Of a DNA stretch of 64,000 nt, positions 1 through 11,696 are shown piece after piece; within the stretch, counting starts at the first letter, position 1, and every line of letters begins with the position of its first letter. Where the stretch lies: NCBI RefSeq assembly GCF_910596095.1, contig NC_056540.1, positions 19,864,501 to 19,928,500 on the forward strand, given 5' to 3'. Origin of the DNA: Thunnus maccoyii (Eukaryota > Chordata > Actinopteri > Scombriformes > Scombridae). The notes below the pieces were generated by a model. It saw only the letters and a program-made list of their open reading frames with translations, was not told where the DNA came from and searched no databases. The translations under genes and the position numbers were made by a program.

Positions 1-2403
1 AAATACACAACTTACACTGTTAAAGGGGACAGATCATGGTTTTTGTATTTTTCTGTTATTTATATACTGTTATGATGTCAGATATCTATACTAAACATGG
101 TCAAACTTGAATATGTAAAAATGCTCCCTGCAAGTCAAAAGCTCAGGCTTCAACCTGCTCTGAACGCTTCGTTTGCAACGTTTTTTTCTTCCTTTTTTCT
201 ACTGAGGTGACATCAGCTCATCGTGCATGCCCATAAACAGCTGTCCGCTCCGTAGCTTTGGTTGCTAAGCTTGTTGCTAAGGTTTTTCCAAGTGTTTTTT
301 GCATTGTCTGCTCTCATATTTCAGATCTGATTCAGACTTTAACATGGATGGATGTATTTGACAAGATGACATTTCGTGTAAAGAATGAGGAAAAAGGAGT
401 GAAATCTTACTACTATAGTTTGTTGCATGGTTTGTATACGTAGCCTCTGGAGACGGCTGAAGTCTGCCAAGGGGCATCTTCCAAGAGCTGGCCAATCAGG
501 ACAGAGATGGCTCATCGGGAGGCGGGCCTTAAAGAGACAGAAACTAAAACGGCCTGTTTCAGACAGAGGCTGAACTGAGGGGCTGCGTAAAGGTTCAGTA
601 TGAGTCAAATAAGGAGTTTTTACTATAAATCATGTAGTTATTCCAATAAAGCCCCAGATTAAAATTATAGACCTGTAAATGTGCATGATACGTCCCCTTT
701 AAATATCATAAATCTGCGTAGAGACTTTGTTCCCTTAAAGTGCCCCAACTTTCTACTTTTTGACGATCACCAGAAAACAGGAGTGCACTTGAAGATGTCA
801 GCTGTAGTTTATACACGTACTGTTGAGTGCAAAAGAGTAAAAGTAAAACAAAAGAGAGAGAGAATAACAGCCCTTTTCTCCAAACTCAGCATTTTTTGTA
901 GCTGCTCTCTATTCTGGTCCATTGATTCTACTGTTGGTGGAGAGACTGCTATCTTTGTCTCATCAAAGACAGATGTCAGCATCCGTACACTGGAACATAA
1001 CATCATGTAATTTATGTTTGGCCAGTTATCTTCAAGAATGAGACAGAAAACACAACATTCAGTCCCGCAGGGCACCTGAGCTGTAGCCCAGTGATTTCCA
1101 AACCTCTGACTTGTGACCCCCTAAAATAAAACAACAATTACAGATTTTTTTCCTTCTCAGATTGTTTCATTTGATGTTTTTTTTAGAGGCCTGAAGAGGT
1201 GAAAAAATCTAGTTTTTAAAGAAAAGATACAAAATTAGAGAAAAGTGACCGCTCAGTTTTATCTTGGACCCCCATTCAGTGTCCCAAACACCAGGTTCCA
1301 CTTCTGTAGCCTATAGGCTGAATGTACATAAGGGCATAATAATGCTGAACCAAAAATTTTGACTTTTGTTATTTTACACACACTCATTCGCCTTGGACAA
1401 CTTCAGAAAGTGTTCGCACTCACATCAGTCACAGATAACAGAGTTTTTAAAAGTGGTAGCCCTTTAATCACAGCAACACAATATATCAAAATCATTAAAT
1501 GTCTTCAAGTACTCCTGCAGCGAAGTCAATATCTTTGGCAAGCAAGTATTTTCTCTGCAGCGCTCCATGTCCACATCTGGTCTGCCCACTGACCAGGAGG
1601 CCTTCACAGTTACAGGCACTGGCTGACCTGACGCTTCACAGCCAGAGAATAAAATGAACATCCCACCTGGTGTTCACGTACGAATGATCACAGTTTGTGA
1701 CGTGGAGCCCCTGAGTTTCCAGAGCAGTGGGGAAAAAAAACACATCATGAAACAGAGGCAGCAGTGTGTCAGTGTCATGGGATCGATTCCCAGTCTAGGA
1801 ATTTTCTTTCATCCGGAGCTGACGTGTTCTCCCTGCATCCAATTGCTTGTGTCAGATGGATTTACAGTCTAAAATGTGTGAAGTAAGTGTCTATATTAGT
1901 CGTATGATGGACTAGAAACCTATCTAGAGGGTTTATTTACATCTTTCCACCACACAAAGCATGCTGGGAGCTTGTTTCTTGGCTCCAACCACTTGTGACC
2001 CTGGAAATAATAAGCTGGTTAAAGCTGGTTAAAGCCCAAACGATTTAATGAACACTGTTTAACAAAATGAATGGGACCAGAAATGCAAGATATATCACCA
2101 GCAGCTGTTTTTAACTGTTTTGAGGCAGACTTTACTTTTAAACTGTCAAACAAACTGCAGTTGCTTCTTATGAAAACTAAACCATGAATGAACCTTGAAA
2201 CACGTGTTACACAAGGAACCGCTAATATACCGTAAGACAGGCAGGAGACAGGTGGGACACTGGACCCTACAAGGTTTTTTTTCATCTTGAAAAGACGTCT
2301 CACCGTACACATCAATTTACACAGGTTGACTAATTGAGAAAAATGGACTGGAAAGTTTCCATTATGTATAAGCAGGTTTGACACAGTCTGTCAAAATAAT
2401 GCT
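1..2403. other. Intergenic, no gene seen
   Basis: AT-rich spacer. Open frames here are short, have no splice context and match no family I recognise. Nothing functional can be supported. Confidence 0.6.
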
Positions 2404-3045
2404 TTAAAGTTCCAGATTTTGAGAAATACACTTCCTTGCTTTCTTGCCGAGACAAGAAGATTGATACCACTCTCATGTCTGTACGGTAGATATGAAGCTA
2501 ATGCTAGCAGCCAGTTAGCTTGGCTTAGCATAACACCTAGAAGCAAGGAGAAAACCGCAAGCCTGGCACTGTCTGAAGGTAATAAAAGACTCCTACCAGC
2601 ACCTCTAAAGCTCGTCAAGTAACATGTTATATCTTGTTTGTTTAATCTGTACAAAATCCAAAGTGTAAAAACGACAACTTGTTGGTTTATGTAGGTTATG
2701 TACCAAACTATTTCTTATCCAGGAGCAGTGACTTCCTGGAGTTTCACGGAGACTGCGCCCAGTCAAGAAAAGGTCAGACACATACTGTCAGCCACCCTAT
2801 AAAAAAAAAATGTTCTTTTAACTTCATTTTTTGTATAGATTAAACAAAAAAGATATATAACGTGTTAATTAGTGAGCATTAGGCGGATTTTTACACTTTG
2901 CACAAAGCCAGGCATGCTGTTCCCCCAGCTTTATGCTAAGCTAAGCTAACCAGCTGCCAGCTTTAGCCTCATATTTACCATACAGACATGAGAGTGACAT
3001 CAATCTCCTCATGTAACTCTCAGCAAAATAGCAGTTACACACATT
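2404..3045. repeat. Foldback (inverted-repeat) transposable element
   Basis: The left part (about 2440-2690) and the right part (about 2810-3030) are diverged reverse complements. Landmarks on the left are 'accactctcatgtctgta', 'atatgaagcta' and 'gcttggcttagca', then 'gttatatcttgtttgttta'. On the right the same words return inverted: 'taaacaaaaaagatatataac', 'tgctaagctaagcta' and 'tacagacatgagagtg'. The centre is not palindromic. I recognise this as a very common non-autonomous foldback repeat of teleost genomes. It has no coding capacity. Both arms have diverged, so it is an old copy. Confidence 0.8.
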
Positions 3046-3491
3046 TCCAAGACCGTTTCCTTCAATTCCTTCAATAATCGCGTCTGTATCTAGTCTACGA
3101 TTTTTATAGTGCTGGAAAAAAGAATATGAGAAGAAACTTTTGTGAGGACAAGAAGAGGATAGAAAGAGAGGAATCCACTGAGAAACAGGAGCCAAGTTTC
3201 TCAATGCCAAACACACACATACACACAATCACGCACACACACACATACAAAAGAAATCTCTTGTGCTCGCTCTCTGTAGCTCAGAGAAGACAGGCAGTGA
3301 TACCATCATTACACACAGCATGCATACAGAGTTACACATTTACACTTCTCTGGCCTTTTGCCTGCTACCTTCCTCCCCATCCACAATGATTTCCCTCTGT
3401 ATTTCTAAGGGAATATTCCTTACACTTAATCTGTCAACACGAAGGCAGTCATGGTGAACAGGAACAGAACCAGCTGAAGATTTTATTACAG

Positions 3492-3722
3492 TCAGTGCAA
3501 AGCAGGTTCGGTAGATGTTTTCTCTGGGGTGACGTGCACTGAGGACAACAGCGGCCACATTGTGCCGACAGCCTGACTTGTGTCCTTGTTGGGAGATTCC
3601 TCAGCATTCCTGAAAGCACTGTCGCCGTGACTGGGAGCTCTGTTTCGGCACCCCTGAAGCCACACCGACCCCATGGGAGCGTCTTTGCACGGCTTCCCAA
3701 ATTCCACAGGTTCGCAGAGACC
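3492..3722 (-). other. Candidate terminal coding exon, unrecognised
   Basis: On the minus strand a strong acceptor (pyrimidine-rich run, then CAG) ends at 3723. It is followed by 76 open codons and TGA at 3492-3494. The stretch is GC-richer than its surroundings. The predicted peptide starts GLCEPVEFGKP and ends EPALH; I recognise no domain. No partner exon was found upstream on this strand (3.7-7.3 kb is repeats and AT-rich DNA), so it may be chance. Low confidence. Confidence 0.15.
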
Positions 3723-3729
3723 CTGAATG

Positions 3730-5340
3730 AGAGATGAAAGACCTCTTGGAGATCAAGGTCAGGCAGCCAGGGAGCAGAGGACGAGGTGAACGCTGCTGCC
3801 AACATGCTCCAACAGTCTTCTGCCTGCCAGCTATGATCTCTGAGCATACAGGAGTAGATTTTCACTTCTAGCTATTATGGCTCCTGGCACAGATAATAGT
3901 AATTGAAACGCAGTTATGCCAGAAACATGACTCTTCTTGCCTGGGTGTAACTGTAGGCTACCAATGAAAGTGCCAAATGCTTAATATGATGGAAACTATA
4001 AACACTTAAGATCTGAAACTGAGTCAGTAAAGGAAAAACAATCACCAGGCATGTTGATGCACTGCATCGATCTCACATGATGTAAAATATGCTGAGCAAA
4101 GACTCCATTTGTTATGCTTTCAAACATGCATAAGTATAATACTTTATGATTAAAGCATCACTTTTTTGCTTCTCTTTTGTAAACATGAATTTTCTGGTCA
4201 GGTCAATGTTCATCAGTTAACTCCAATGTTATAAATGAGTAAAGTCACAGTGGACTCAGCAAATGTTTGACCGGTGCGGAAATAGCAATGAATTTGTTTG
4301 ACATAGGACAGAAAGTTCATCAAATCCAACTTTAAGAATTGATTTAGTCATATATCATTTAAATATACTGCTTATTTCAGCTCCAGGAATATCATCATCA
4401 ATCATTGTAAATCAAATATTTTGGGCTTTTTGGCAGCTGATCAGAAAAAGAGACATCACTTTGATCTGTGGTAACTTGTGAGTGGTATTTGCCATTATTT
4501 TTTGTCATTTTATTGACAAAATAAGTACTTGATTGGTTAAAGACAATATGTCTGTACCACTTGAACAGAACACCTTAGTTTTGTATCTTAAAAGCCCCTG
4601 AATCTTTTCATATTATGGGGAAATATCTATGGAACAAGTAATTCTAAAGGCTAAAATAACTACATTTGATTCTTAAATAACTGAAGTGAAATCCTAATTG
4701 TTGTTTAGGCTTCTCGGTCTCCTCTTATATGAATGATTAAAAGCTTTAATAACTTGATTTAAGGTTTATTGAAATAGTCTGTCCCTTAATCTTTCAAATT
4801 AACAGACATTTTTAGACATTCTTAAGATTTTCAAAGATTTAAAGGAGCCCGACTTTATATTAACTGTATGCACAGATTAAAGGATCATTAAGGCATTTTA
4901 AAACTGGGTTTTGCATTTCTTAACTACCTAAAATGTTATGTCTCCACATTCTAGTAAGGAACCCTTTATAATGTTTAAATATGGTTTTATAAGTTTCAAA
5001 TAGTTTATATTTTAATATTAATGGATAATTAAACAATTTATAAATGTTTTATAGATTAGTTATAAGCCATTATAAGAACGAAGTTTGGGTTGGGAGTTAG
5101 TAAAAAATCCTATTTGCCTGTATTCTTTCTAGGTAATAATAGTTATAAATGTTGGTAGACCATTAAATACTGATGTTTCTCACCTTAAAATAAGCCATCT
5201 GTAGTTAATAGTGTTAATCAGGTGCTAATAAATGGATTTTGGTCTAGATTGGCAACACCCCTTTTCCAGAATCTAAATGTATTTTGTCAAACAATATTGT
5301 ACAACAAACTATAGGACAGACAGTGTTACTGAAGTATGTT
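3730..5340. other. AT-rich intergenic DNA, nothing seen
   Basis: Long AT-rich stretch without a convincing ORF, splice pair or repeat family that I can name. Confidence 0.5.
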
Positions 5341-5389
5341 TTTATGCTGGCCACGTGGCTCAAGGGATGGTAATTTTGGTTTGTAAGTC

Positions 5390-6400
5390 TAACTGAAATT
5401 TTGAGCAGATATTTATGGTTCCCAGAGGATGAATATAATACAGACTTTGGTCATCCCCAAACTTTTCCTCCGACACCACAAACAGGTCAATGTTTTCTCT
5501 TATCCAGTGACAGATCTCAACATCTACTGAGTGGATGACATTCATGGCTCCCAGAGGATGAATCGTGCTGACTTTGGTGATCCCTTGACTTTATCGTTAG
5601 TGCCACCTTGAGATTGCCATTTTTTGCTTGTGTGTCTCAGCGACTATTACTACTACTACTAAAAACTTTATTTATATAGGATTTTCCCGATCAGTTACAA
5701 AGTGCTTAACAGTAAAAACCATCAGAGTAAATTGTAAAAAATGCTAAAATAATTAGATTAGAGAGCATTTAAAAGTAGCCAGACCGAACAGTAAAGCACT
5801 GAGGGGAAAAAAAAAGGCCAAAACAAGATAAAAACAAAAGTTATGATTTACGAAAAGGCCATCCAATAAAACATCTACAAGATGGATGGGCACAACATTT
5901 TGTACAGACATTCATGGCTCCCAGATGATGAATCCTAAAGGCTTTGATGATCCTTGGACTTTATCTCTACCGCCACCATGACGTTGACATTTTTTTCTCA
6001 GTCATGCAGGTCATGGTTATCCAAGGAGGGTTGAATCAAGGGTTTTGCCTCTCATCCATGGGGCTTCTTCAATTCTAACTGGCTGGTGGGGAGTCTCAGG
6101 TATTTAAGCTCTGTGGGGTTGTTATCAAGGTCATTGGTAGCACTTGGTTAGTTAGTGCTCCTGGCTGTTGTAACGACAGTCGTTAGAGTCGTTGGAGTCA
6201 CCTTAGGCCAAGTTTTCACAACAGTTGTTGGAGTTGTCACATGAGGCCAAATGTGAATGATTGTCAAGTCTCCTGGGGAGGGATGAAAGGACAATATTGT
6301 AGATGTTTTTGTGTGCAACATGTTTCAACAACTATATGATGAATTACCATTAAATTTGGTACAGACATTCATGTTCCCATCTTCTCCTCTTTAGGGAGAA
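5390..6400. repeat. Cluster of dispersed fish repeats
   Basis: The phrase 'cccagaggatgaat' followed by 'gactttggtgatccc'-like sequence occurs near 5420, 5553 and 5916. 'ggtacagacattcatg' is present near 6358 as well. Between copies at about 5640-5880 lies 'actttatttatatagg...gttacaaagtgctt', a 3'-tail motif shared by many fish SINE/LINE repeats. These are degraded copies of an abundant dispersed repeat. No gene is seen. Confidence 0.6.
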
Positions 6401-6582
6401 GATAGAAATACTTTTGTAATAATATTTCAGATTTCTACTTTGGTAAAGACATAAATCTTTTTCCCCCAGTTATTGTAACATGTTGTGAGAGTAAAAAAAT
6501 GTATTTAAAAAGTGTGAGAATATGAAGACTGTGACTTATTAACCAGCACATCACCGTATCAAATATCCAAACACGGAATGTC

Positions 6583-6583
6583 T

Positions 6584-6616
<33 letters not shown>

Positions 6617-6773
6617 GTTAAACAGGGACTGTCCTCTCTCTCTGTGTCAAACATGGACTGTCCTTTTTCTCTGTGTCAAACACGGACTGTCCTCTCTCTG
6701 TGTCAAACACGGACTGTCCTCTCTCTCTGTGTCAAACACAGACTGTCCTCTTTCTCTGTGTCAAACATGGACT

Positions 6774-6828
<55 letters not shown>

Positions 6829-6902
6829 GTGTCAAACACGGACTTTCCTCTCTCTCTGTGTCAAACACAGACTGTCCTCTTTCTCTGTGTCAAACATGGA
6901 CT

Positions 6903-6957
<55 letters not shown>

Positions 6958-7000
6958 GTGTCAAACACGGACTGTCCTCTCTCTGTGTCAAACATGGACT

Positions 7001-7059
<59 letters not shown>

Positions 7060-7251
7060 GTGTCAAACATGGACTGTCCTCTCTCTGTGTCAAACATGGA
7101 CTGTCCTCTCTCTCTGTGTCAAACACGGACTGTCCTCTCTCTGTGTCAAACACGGACTGTCCTCTCTCTCTATGTCAAACATGGACTGTCCTCTCTCTGT
7201 GTCAAACATGGACTGTCCTCTCTCTCTGTCAAATATGGACTGTCCTCTCTC

Positions 7252-7310
<59 letters not shown>
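6583..7310. repeat. Compound CT microsatellite and ~28-bp minisatellite
   Basis: About 18 units of the form 'tgtgtcaaacacggactgtcc' plus a CT run are arranged in tandem. The unit is 26-31 bp where it is regular, with long (CT)n blocks between some units. Variants alternate cacgg, catgg and cacag. A segment of about 129 bp beginning near 6735 recurs near 6864, so the array also has a higher-order duplication. All plus-strand frames stay open because the units lack stops; those ORFs are artefacts. The array ends right before the presumed first exon of prss23, followed by a short (GCAG)n run at about 7316-7336. Confidence 0.95.
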
Positions 7311-7314
<4 letters not shown>

Positions 7315-7336
7315 CGGCAGGCAGGCAGGCAGGCAG

Positions 7337-7630
7337 AGGCGGGGCGCTAGGACCGTGAGGAGGGAGGAGAGAAAACACTTCTGTTCAGACAGACATTTAT
7401 TAGTGACTCTCTCTGTCTGAGCTGGGCAGGTTTCAGAAAGAGACTGCCGCTCGGAGGCTAATATTTGTACACGCTGTTAAAAAAAAAAGTGCGAGAAAGA
7501 TTTTCATTGTGCGGAGAATTAAAAGCACGTAACAGAGAGGAGAGGGAGAGAAACTACCTGCCTGTCAGCAGAGATGATGAGGAAAACCTGGGAAATGATC
7601 CTGGACGATTGGTCTGATGGGGAGGAGAAC
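7337..7630 (+). promoter_or_regulatory. prss23: prss23 presumed promoter and 5'-untranslated exon
   Basis: Purine-rich, GC-richer DNA follows the satellite array and ends in a consensus donor (gagaac|gtgagt, intron starting at 7631). The next good acceptor on this strand is at 9391-9392, just before the prss23 start. PRSS23 of mammals has a non-coding first exon and a single coding exon, which this reproduces. The transcription start cannot be placed from sequence alone. Confidence 0.55.
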
Positions 7631-9413
7631 GTGAGTTGGATGTAAACACGGGACTATCGATCTCAAATAAGGAGGTAATGTATCAGATACGCACTATGCT
7701 GCACCGGTTGACTCACATTGCTTTCACAGGTCGTTAAGGATTTGTATATCCTCATGTAGCCATATGTTAGGTGGTAATTTTAGGGTGAAACTATGGTCAA
7801 AGATTAAACGAGGGATGTGTGGATGGCAGGTTTCATGTGTTTTTCTGTACTGTTTTTGTCCCGTAAGCCTCTTTTCAACCATCTTCCCCTGGTATATTAC
7901 AGATGTTAGATAGAGCTGAACTTTATTTGACTGCTACATACATCAAACTAGATTAGATCACTTATACATCCCGAACAGGGAGTCGTCTATAGTCTGCAGA
8001 CTGGGAGACTGGAGTATTTTGCATACATACTTGTGTAACATGTCTACTGACAGAGTATACTTTGATATCGCAGTTTTGTAATATCCTTTGTTCATGCACA
8101 TTAACTGTAAAAAATGGTTCATTGCATTAATGTTCAATCTGCAGCAGCCCAAAACCAATGCTTCCAGTTATATGTTGTCACCTCTGCACAAGGATGGATC
8201 ATTTTAGCAGATTGAGACCTTAGAAAGAGTTGTGTCTTTTGGTTCAGAGCCTCATAATTTAGTTTTAGAGTCAAACACAAACTCTCAACCACCATAAATA
8301 ATCGAGAACACAGTTTTCTTTATGGTTTGCCTCTTGAAATGACTCAGAAGTCGTACTTGGATCATATGACATACTGCTGCATGTCTGTCTCACACAATAT
8401 GGAGATGTATTTCACTACTCAACTACCAGCCAATTTACCACTTAAGAATAGCTGTAACAGCCTGCCACAGCTGTCATGTATCTGACACGTCAACATGAAA
8501 GGAAATTTGTACTTAACTGTGCAATTTTTCTGCGCACAGAAGCTCCTTTTTTTGTAACCCCTTTGTAGTTTCACATGTGACGGCGCAGAGGTGTGCGCTC
8601 AGGCCACACCCTGCAACCCCCTTTTGTTAGAAATAAAGCTCTTTTTTCGCTGCCATGCCTCAACTTGTTTCTTTTCACTTTTTACACACCTGCTCTCTTC
8701 GTGCCATGAGTGCCTCCGGGTCCACAGTCTTTAGAGTGGATCAAGTATCTCCTTGTCCCTGCTAATCTGCCCTGAAAGCCCGCGTACAGTACACTGTGAA
8801 GTAGTTAATGTTTGATGGGAAACACCTCCTTATCTCTGAGGTTTAACAAATATTTGAGGATTTTTACTGTAAACTCACAACGTCTTGTTCACCAACTCAA
8901 ACAGCCATAAAGTGTATCTGTCTTGAAGGAAACAATATCTGAACTTTATTTAAAACAATGGTTTCTCAGCCTTCTCTGTGGCTACTTCACTTCCTCTCTA
9001 ACTTTTCTTTCTTTGGAATTTGTTTGTCACATTTGTACCAAACAAACTTTAAAATGCCTGTTTGTTTCTGTTAGGCTGAAATCCTATTTTCCTAGTAATC
9101 TATATTACAGGGACAAGAGGTTCATTGTTGCCTCTCCGTGCCAGATGAAACTCAGGGCTGCGTTGCAACATTAGCTTTTGTAAACTGGGCTCACTATTAC
9201 AATCAACAATCAAGCGTGAAAGAGTCCAGATTTATTTGTGGTTCAGTTTGTGTGGTTGTAAGAATGTTTTCCACAGATGTTTTCTTGACAAATATGAAGG
9301 AATTCTTGCAATCTCTTAAGAGGAAAGTTTGTAAGGTGCTTTTTCTTGTGTTTTTTTTTATGTGTATTTGATTATTTTCTGTGCCGTTTCAGTGTTTTCC
9401 GTCACCACCATGA
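7574..9413 (+). other. Spliced upstream ORF of prss23
   Basis: ATG at 7574 (a second ATG follows at 7577) opens 19 codons to the donor at 7630/7631. If joined to 9393, the frame runs six more codons and stops at TGA 9411-9413. That stop overlaps the prss23 ATG (9410-9412) as ATGA. The encoded peptide would be 25 residues. It depends on the inferred splice and on the transcription start lying upstream of 7574. Confidence 0.4.
7640..9390 (+). other. prss23 intron 1, no other feature seen
   Basis: AT-rich intron of about 1.76 kb. Short ORFs inside it have no support. Confidence 0.5.
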
Positions 9414-10570
9414 CGCCACGTGACAGCTCGCTCCTGACTCACCTGCTCCTGCTCCTCCTCCTGCTCCTCCAGCTCCTCCTGCCCCTCGCCCGGTCCGTCC
9501 TGCACCCTCCTCACCACCCGCAAGTCCACGTCCCGGCGCTGCACCCTCACGCACCGACACCTCTCACCCGCTCCCGCTTCAGCGCTCACACTCAGCTGGA
9601 CTTCACCACTCACTGCAACTCCAGCTGCTACCGCAGAGGAGAGCAGGAGGCCCAGAAGGAGCAGCTCACTGAGAAACTGGCCTTTGAAACGCTGTACTCT
9701 GACGGCTCCCGCACTCTGACCACCGTGGATGTGGAGGATGAGGTGGAGAAAGATGTCAGTCTCTTTGCGCACCCTTCACCGAGGAGAGTGAAGCCCAGAC
9801 ATAAGCGGGTCAGGCGGCAGATTTATGGCGCAGACGGACGTTTTAACATCCAAGGAGACAACTTTCTGTTGGATTACCCTTTCTCCACGGCGGTGCGGAT
9901 CTCCACGGGCTGCACCGGGGTTCTTGTGTCCCAGCTGCACGTCCTGACAGCCGCCCACTGCGTGCACGATGGGAAGGATTATGTCAAGGGGGCACGTAAG
10001 CTCAGGGTGGGCTTCCTGATTCCTCCATCCATCAATGGCACCAAAGTCGGCCTCACTTCTTCCAAGAAGCCTCTGGTCCGCTGGGTCAGGGTGAAACGTA
10101 CCCGGGTGCCTAAGGGCTGGATCCAGGGCCCTCAGGAGGTCAGCATGGACTTCGATTACGCACTGCTGGAGCTGCGCTGGCCTCACCGCCGTCCCTTTAT
10201 GCGCCTCTCTGTAGCTCCATCCTCTGATGACCTGGCGGGAAAGCGCATCCACTTCTCTGGCTTTGACAGCGACAGACCCGGAGAGCTGGTCTACAGATTT
10301 TGTCCTGTGGAAGAAGAGTCCAGTGACCTGATATACCAGCATTGTGACGCCCGACCTGGAGCCAGCGGCTCAGGGGTCTACGGACGAGTGTGGGACAACT
10401 CTTTAGAGCGCTGGGAAAGAAAGGTCATCGGCATTTTCTCTGGACACCAGTGGCTGGAGATAGATGGAGAAAACCGGGACTACAATGTGGCCGTGCGCAT
10501 CACTCCTTTGAAGTTTGCTCAGATCTGTTACTGGGTGCACGGAAACCGACTAGACTGCGTCCAGGACTAA
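9410..10570 (+). CDS. prss23: Serine protease 23 precursor
   Basis: Intact 386-residue ORF in one exon (human PRSS23 is 383). PRSS23 is a secreted S1-fold trypsin-like protease. Seen: a leucine-rich signal peptide at about residues 5-30, a basic pro-region with an R-V-R-R furin-type site at 133-136 followed by QIYGADGRF, His183 in LTAAHC, Asp249 in DFDYALLEL and Ser319 in GASGSG, completing the triad. The C-terminal half (HFSG, RPGELVYRFC, GIFSGHQW, NVAVRITPLKFAQICYW) is the PRSS23/PRSS35 signature, and the pattern and length favour PRSS23. I chose the ATG at 9410: it has a strong Kozak context (caccATGa), lies 17 bases after an acceptor, and directly precedes the signal peptide. An in-frame ATG at 9362 lies in the intron. 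The coding region is much richer in GC than its surroundings. Confidence 0.97.
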   Translation: MTPRDSSLLTHLLLLLLLLLQLLLPLARSVLHPPHHPQVHVPALHPHAPTPLTRSRFSAHTQLDFTTHCNSSCYRRGEQEAQKEQLTEKLAFETLYSDGSRTLTTVDVEDEVEKDVSLFAHPSPRRVKPRHKRVRRQIYGADGRFNIQGDNFLLDYPFSTAVRISTGCTGVLVSQLHVLTAAHCVHDGKDYVKGARKLRVGFLIPPSINGTKVGLTSSKKPLVRWVRVKRTRVPKGWIQGPQEVSMDFDYALLELRWPHRRPFMRLSVAPSSDDLAGKRIHFSGFDSDRPGELVYRFCPVEEESSDLIYQHCDARPGASGSGVYGRVWDNSLERWERKVIGIFSGHQWLEIDGENRDYNVAVRITPLKFAQICYWVHGNRLDCVQD

Positions 10571-11204
10571 GAGGGGAGAAGAGTTTAGACAGTTTGGAGA
10601 GAGAGACAATTAAAAACTAAAAGAATACAGGGTGAATTGTCTTAGAAAAAGGATTAAAGTGAAAGCAGAATAACGTCCTTTAGTGGCGCACAAGTGAATC
10701 AGAGGTCACTTCTGGATCCAGTTTCCTTCAATGAATCATTTCTCTCCAGTCTTTAATTCGCTTTCTGTGTCCTATTAAACAAATCCGCCTGTGAGGTCAT
10801 CACCACGGCATCTTTAATATGCTTTTACCCACAGTCAGATTAATAACACAGTCAGTGTTTCCACAATATTAACATAAGTCACTTGTTAAAAGAGGGAAAA
10901 AACACTTGTGGCACCAGATTATTTTCCTACTGTAGATGATGTCAGTTTATTGAAGACGTTTTTTCTATACATCTCACACGCTTTGGTACTTTAACAGCTC
11001 TTCAAGGATCATTGAGCTGCTTTTACAACAATCTGCATTCAGATAGAGACACTTACATTAGTACACAGAATTAAAATAAGCTTTTTATGGACGCACCATT
11101 GATGCTTTTTAAGTCTCAGCCGAGTGCGCTCGTCTCTGTGTGGACTGGAGAGATGGAAAGTTTGTTAATTTTATTTTTTTGATGAAAAATAATTGCTATA
11201 TTTT

Positions 11205-11210
11205 AATAAA
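11205..11210 (+). terminator. prss23: prss23 polyadenylation signal
   Basis: AATAAA about 630 bases after the stop, followed within 30 bases by a GT-rich stretch (tgtttgtgtcgtt). The 3'-UTR is therefore about 10571-11225. Confidence 0.75.
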
Positions 11211-11496
11211 CAGAGATTTATGACCGTGTTTGTGTCGTTAGTCTTGACTCGGGTTTAGGAGTGGTGCTGTGGTGCCACCCTGTGGTCATGACAGGTACTG
11301 CAGCATGAATGGACCTGGCGCACCTCCACAGGTGGATCTGGGTCGGATTTTCATGAGATCACCAGACTTCACGAACCAATCAGAGTGATAAAGGTCTAAT
11401 ATGAAGTGCAAAGGAAGAGGTCTAATCAAGAAAATAAGTGAAAACACCTGTGTAGGTGAACAATGAGTTAGTAAATTGAATCTGGAGCCTAAGTGA

Positions 11497-11696
11497 TTTG
11501 TCAAGCAAATATGCCAAAACCTCACTGGTTCCAGTGTGAATATTTACTGGTTTTCTTTGTCTTCCATGATAGTGCACTGAATATCTTTGGGTTTTACACT
11601 GTTGGTCAGGTAAAACAAGTTTTTTCAATTATTTCCACATGGGATTTTCTGACAATTGACAGACCAAATTGGGTAAATAATAGTGAATTGCAGCTC
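11497..11696. repeat. Partial hAT-like 'GAGCTGCAAC' family repeat
   Basis: Contains the family words 'tggttccagtgtgaatattt', 'tgaatatctttgggtttta' and a closing 'ttgcagctc'. It belongs to the same family as the full copy at 36368-36732. The left end is missing. Confidence 0.65.

Noticed and set aside
6578-7420. Long plus-strand ORFs (up to 280 codons) rich in Ser-Leu and CQT
   Set aside because: Translation of the CT/minisatellite array, open in several frames because the unit has no stop.
9362-9409. In-frame upstream ATG extending prss23 by 16 residues
   Set aside because: It lies before the acceptor at 9391-9392, so it is intronic; the ATG at 9410 has better context and leads straight into the signal peptide.
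9389-10342. Minus-strand ORFs of 127 and 188 codons
   Set aside because: Antisense shadows of the prss23 coding exon.
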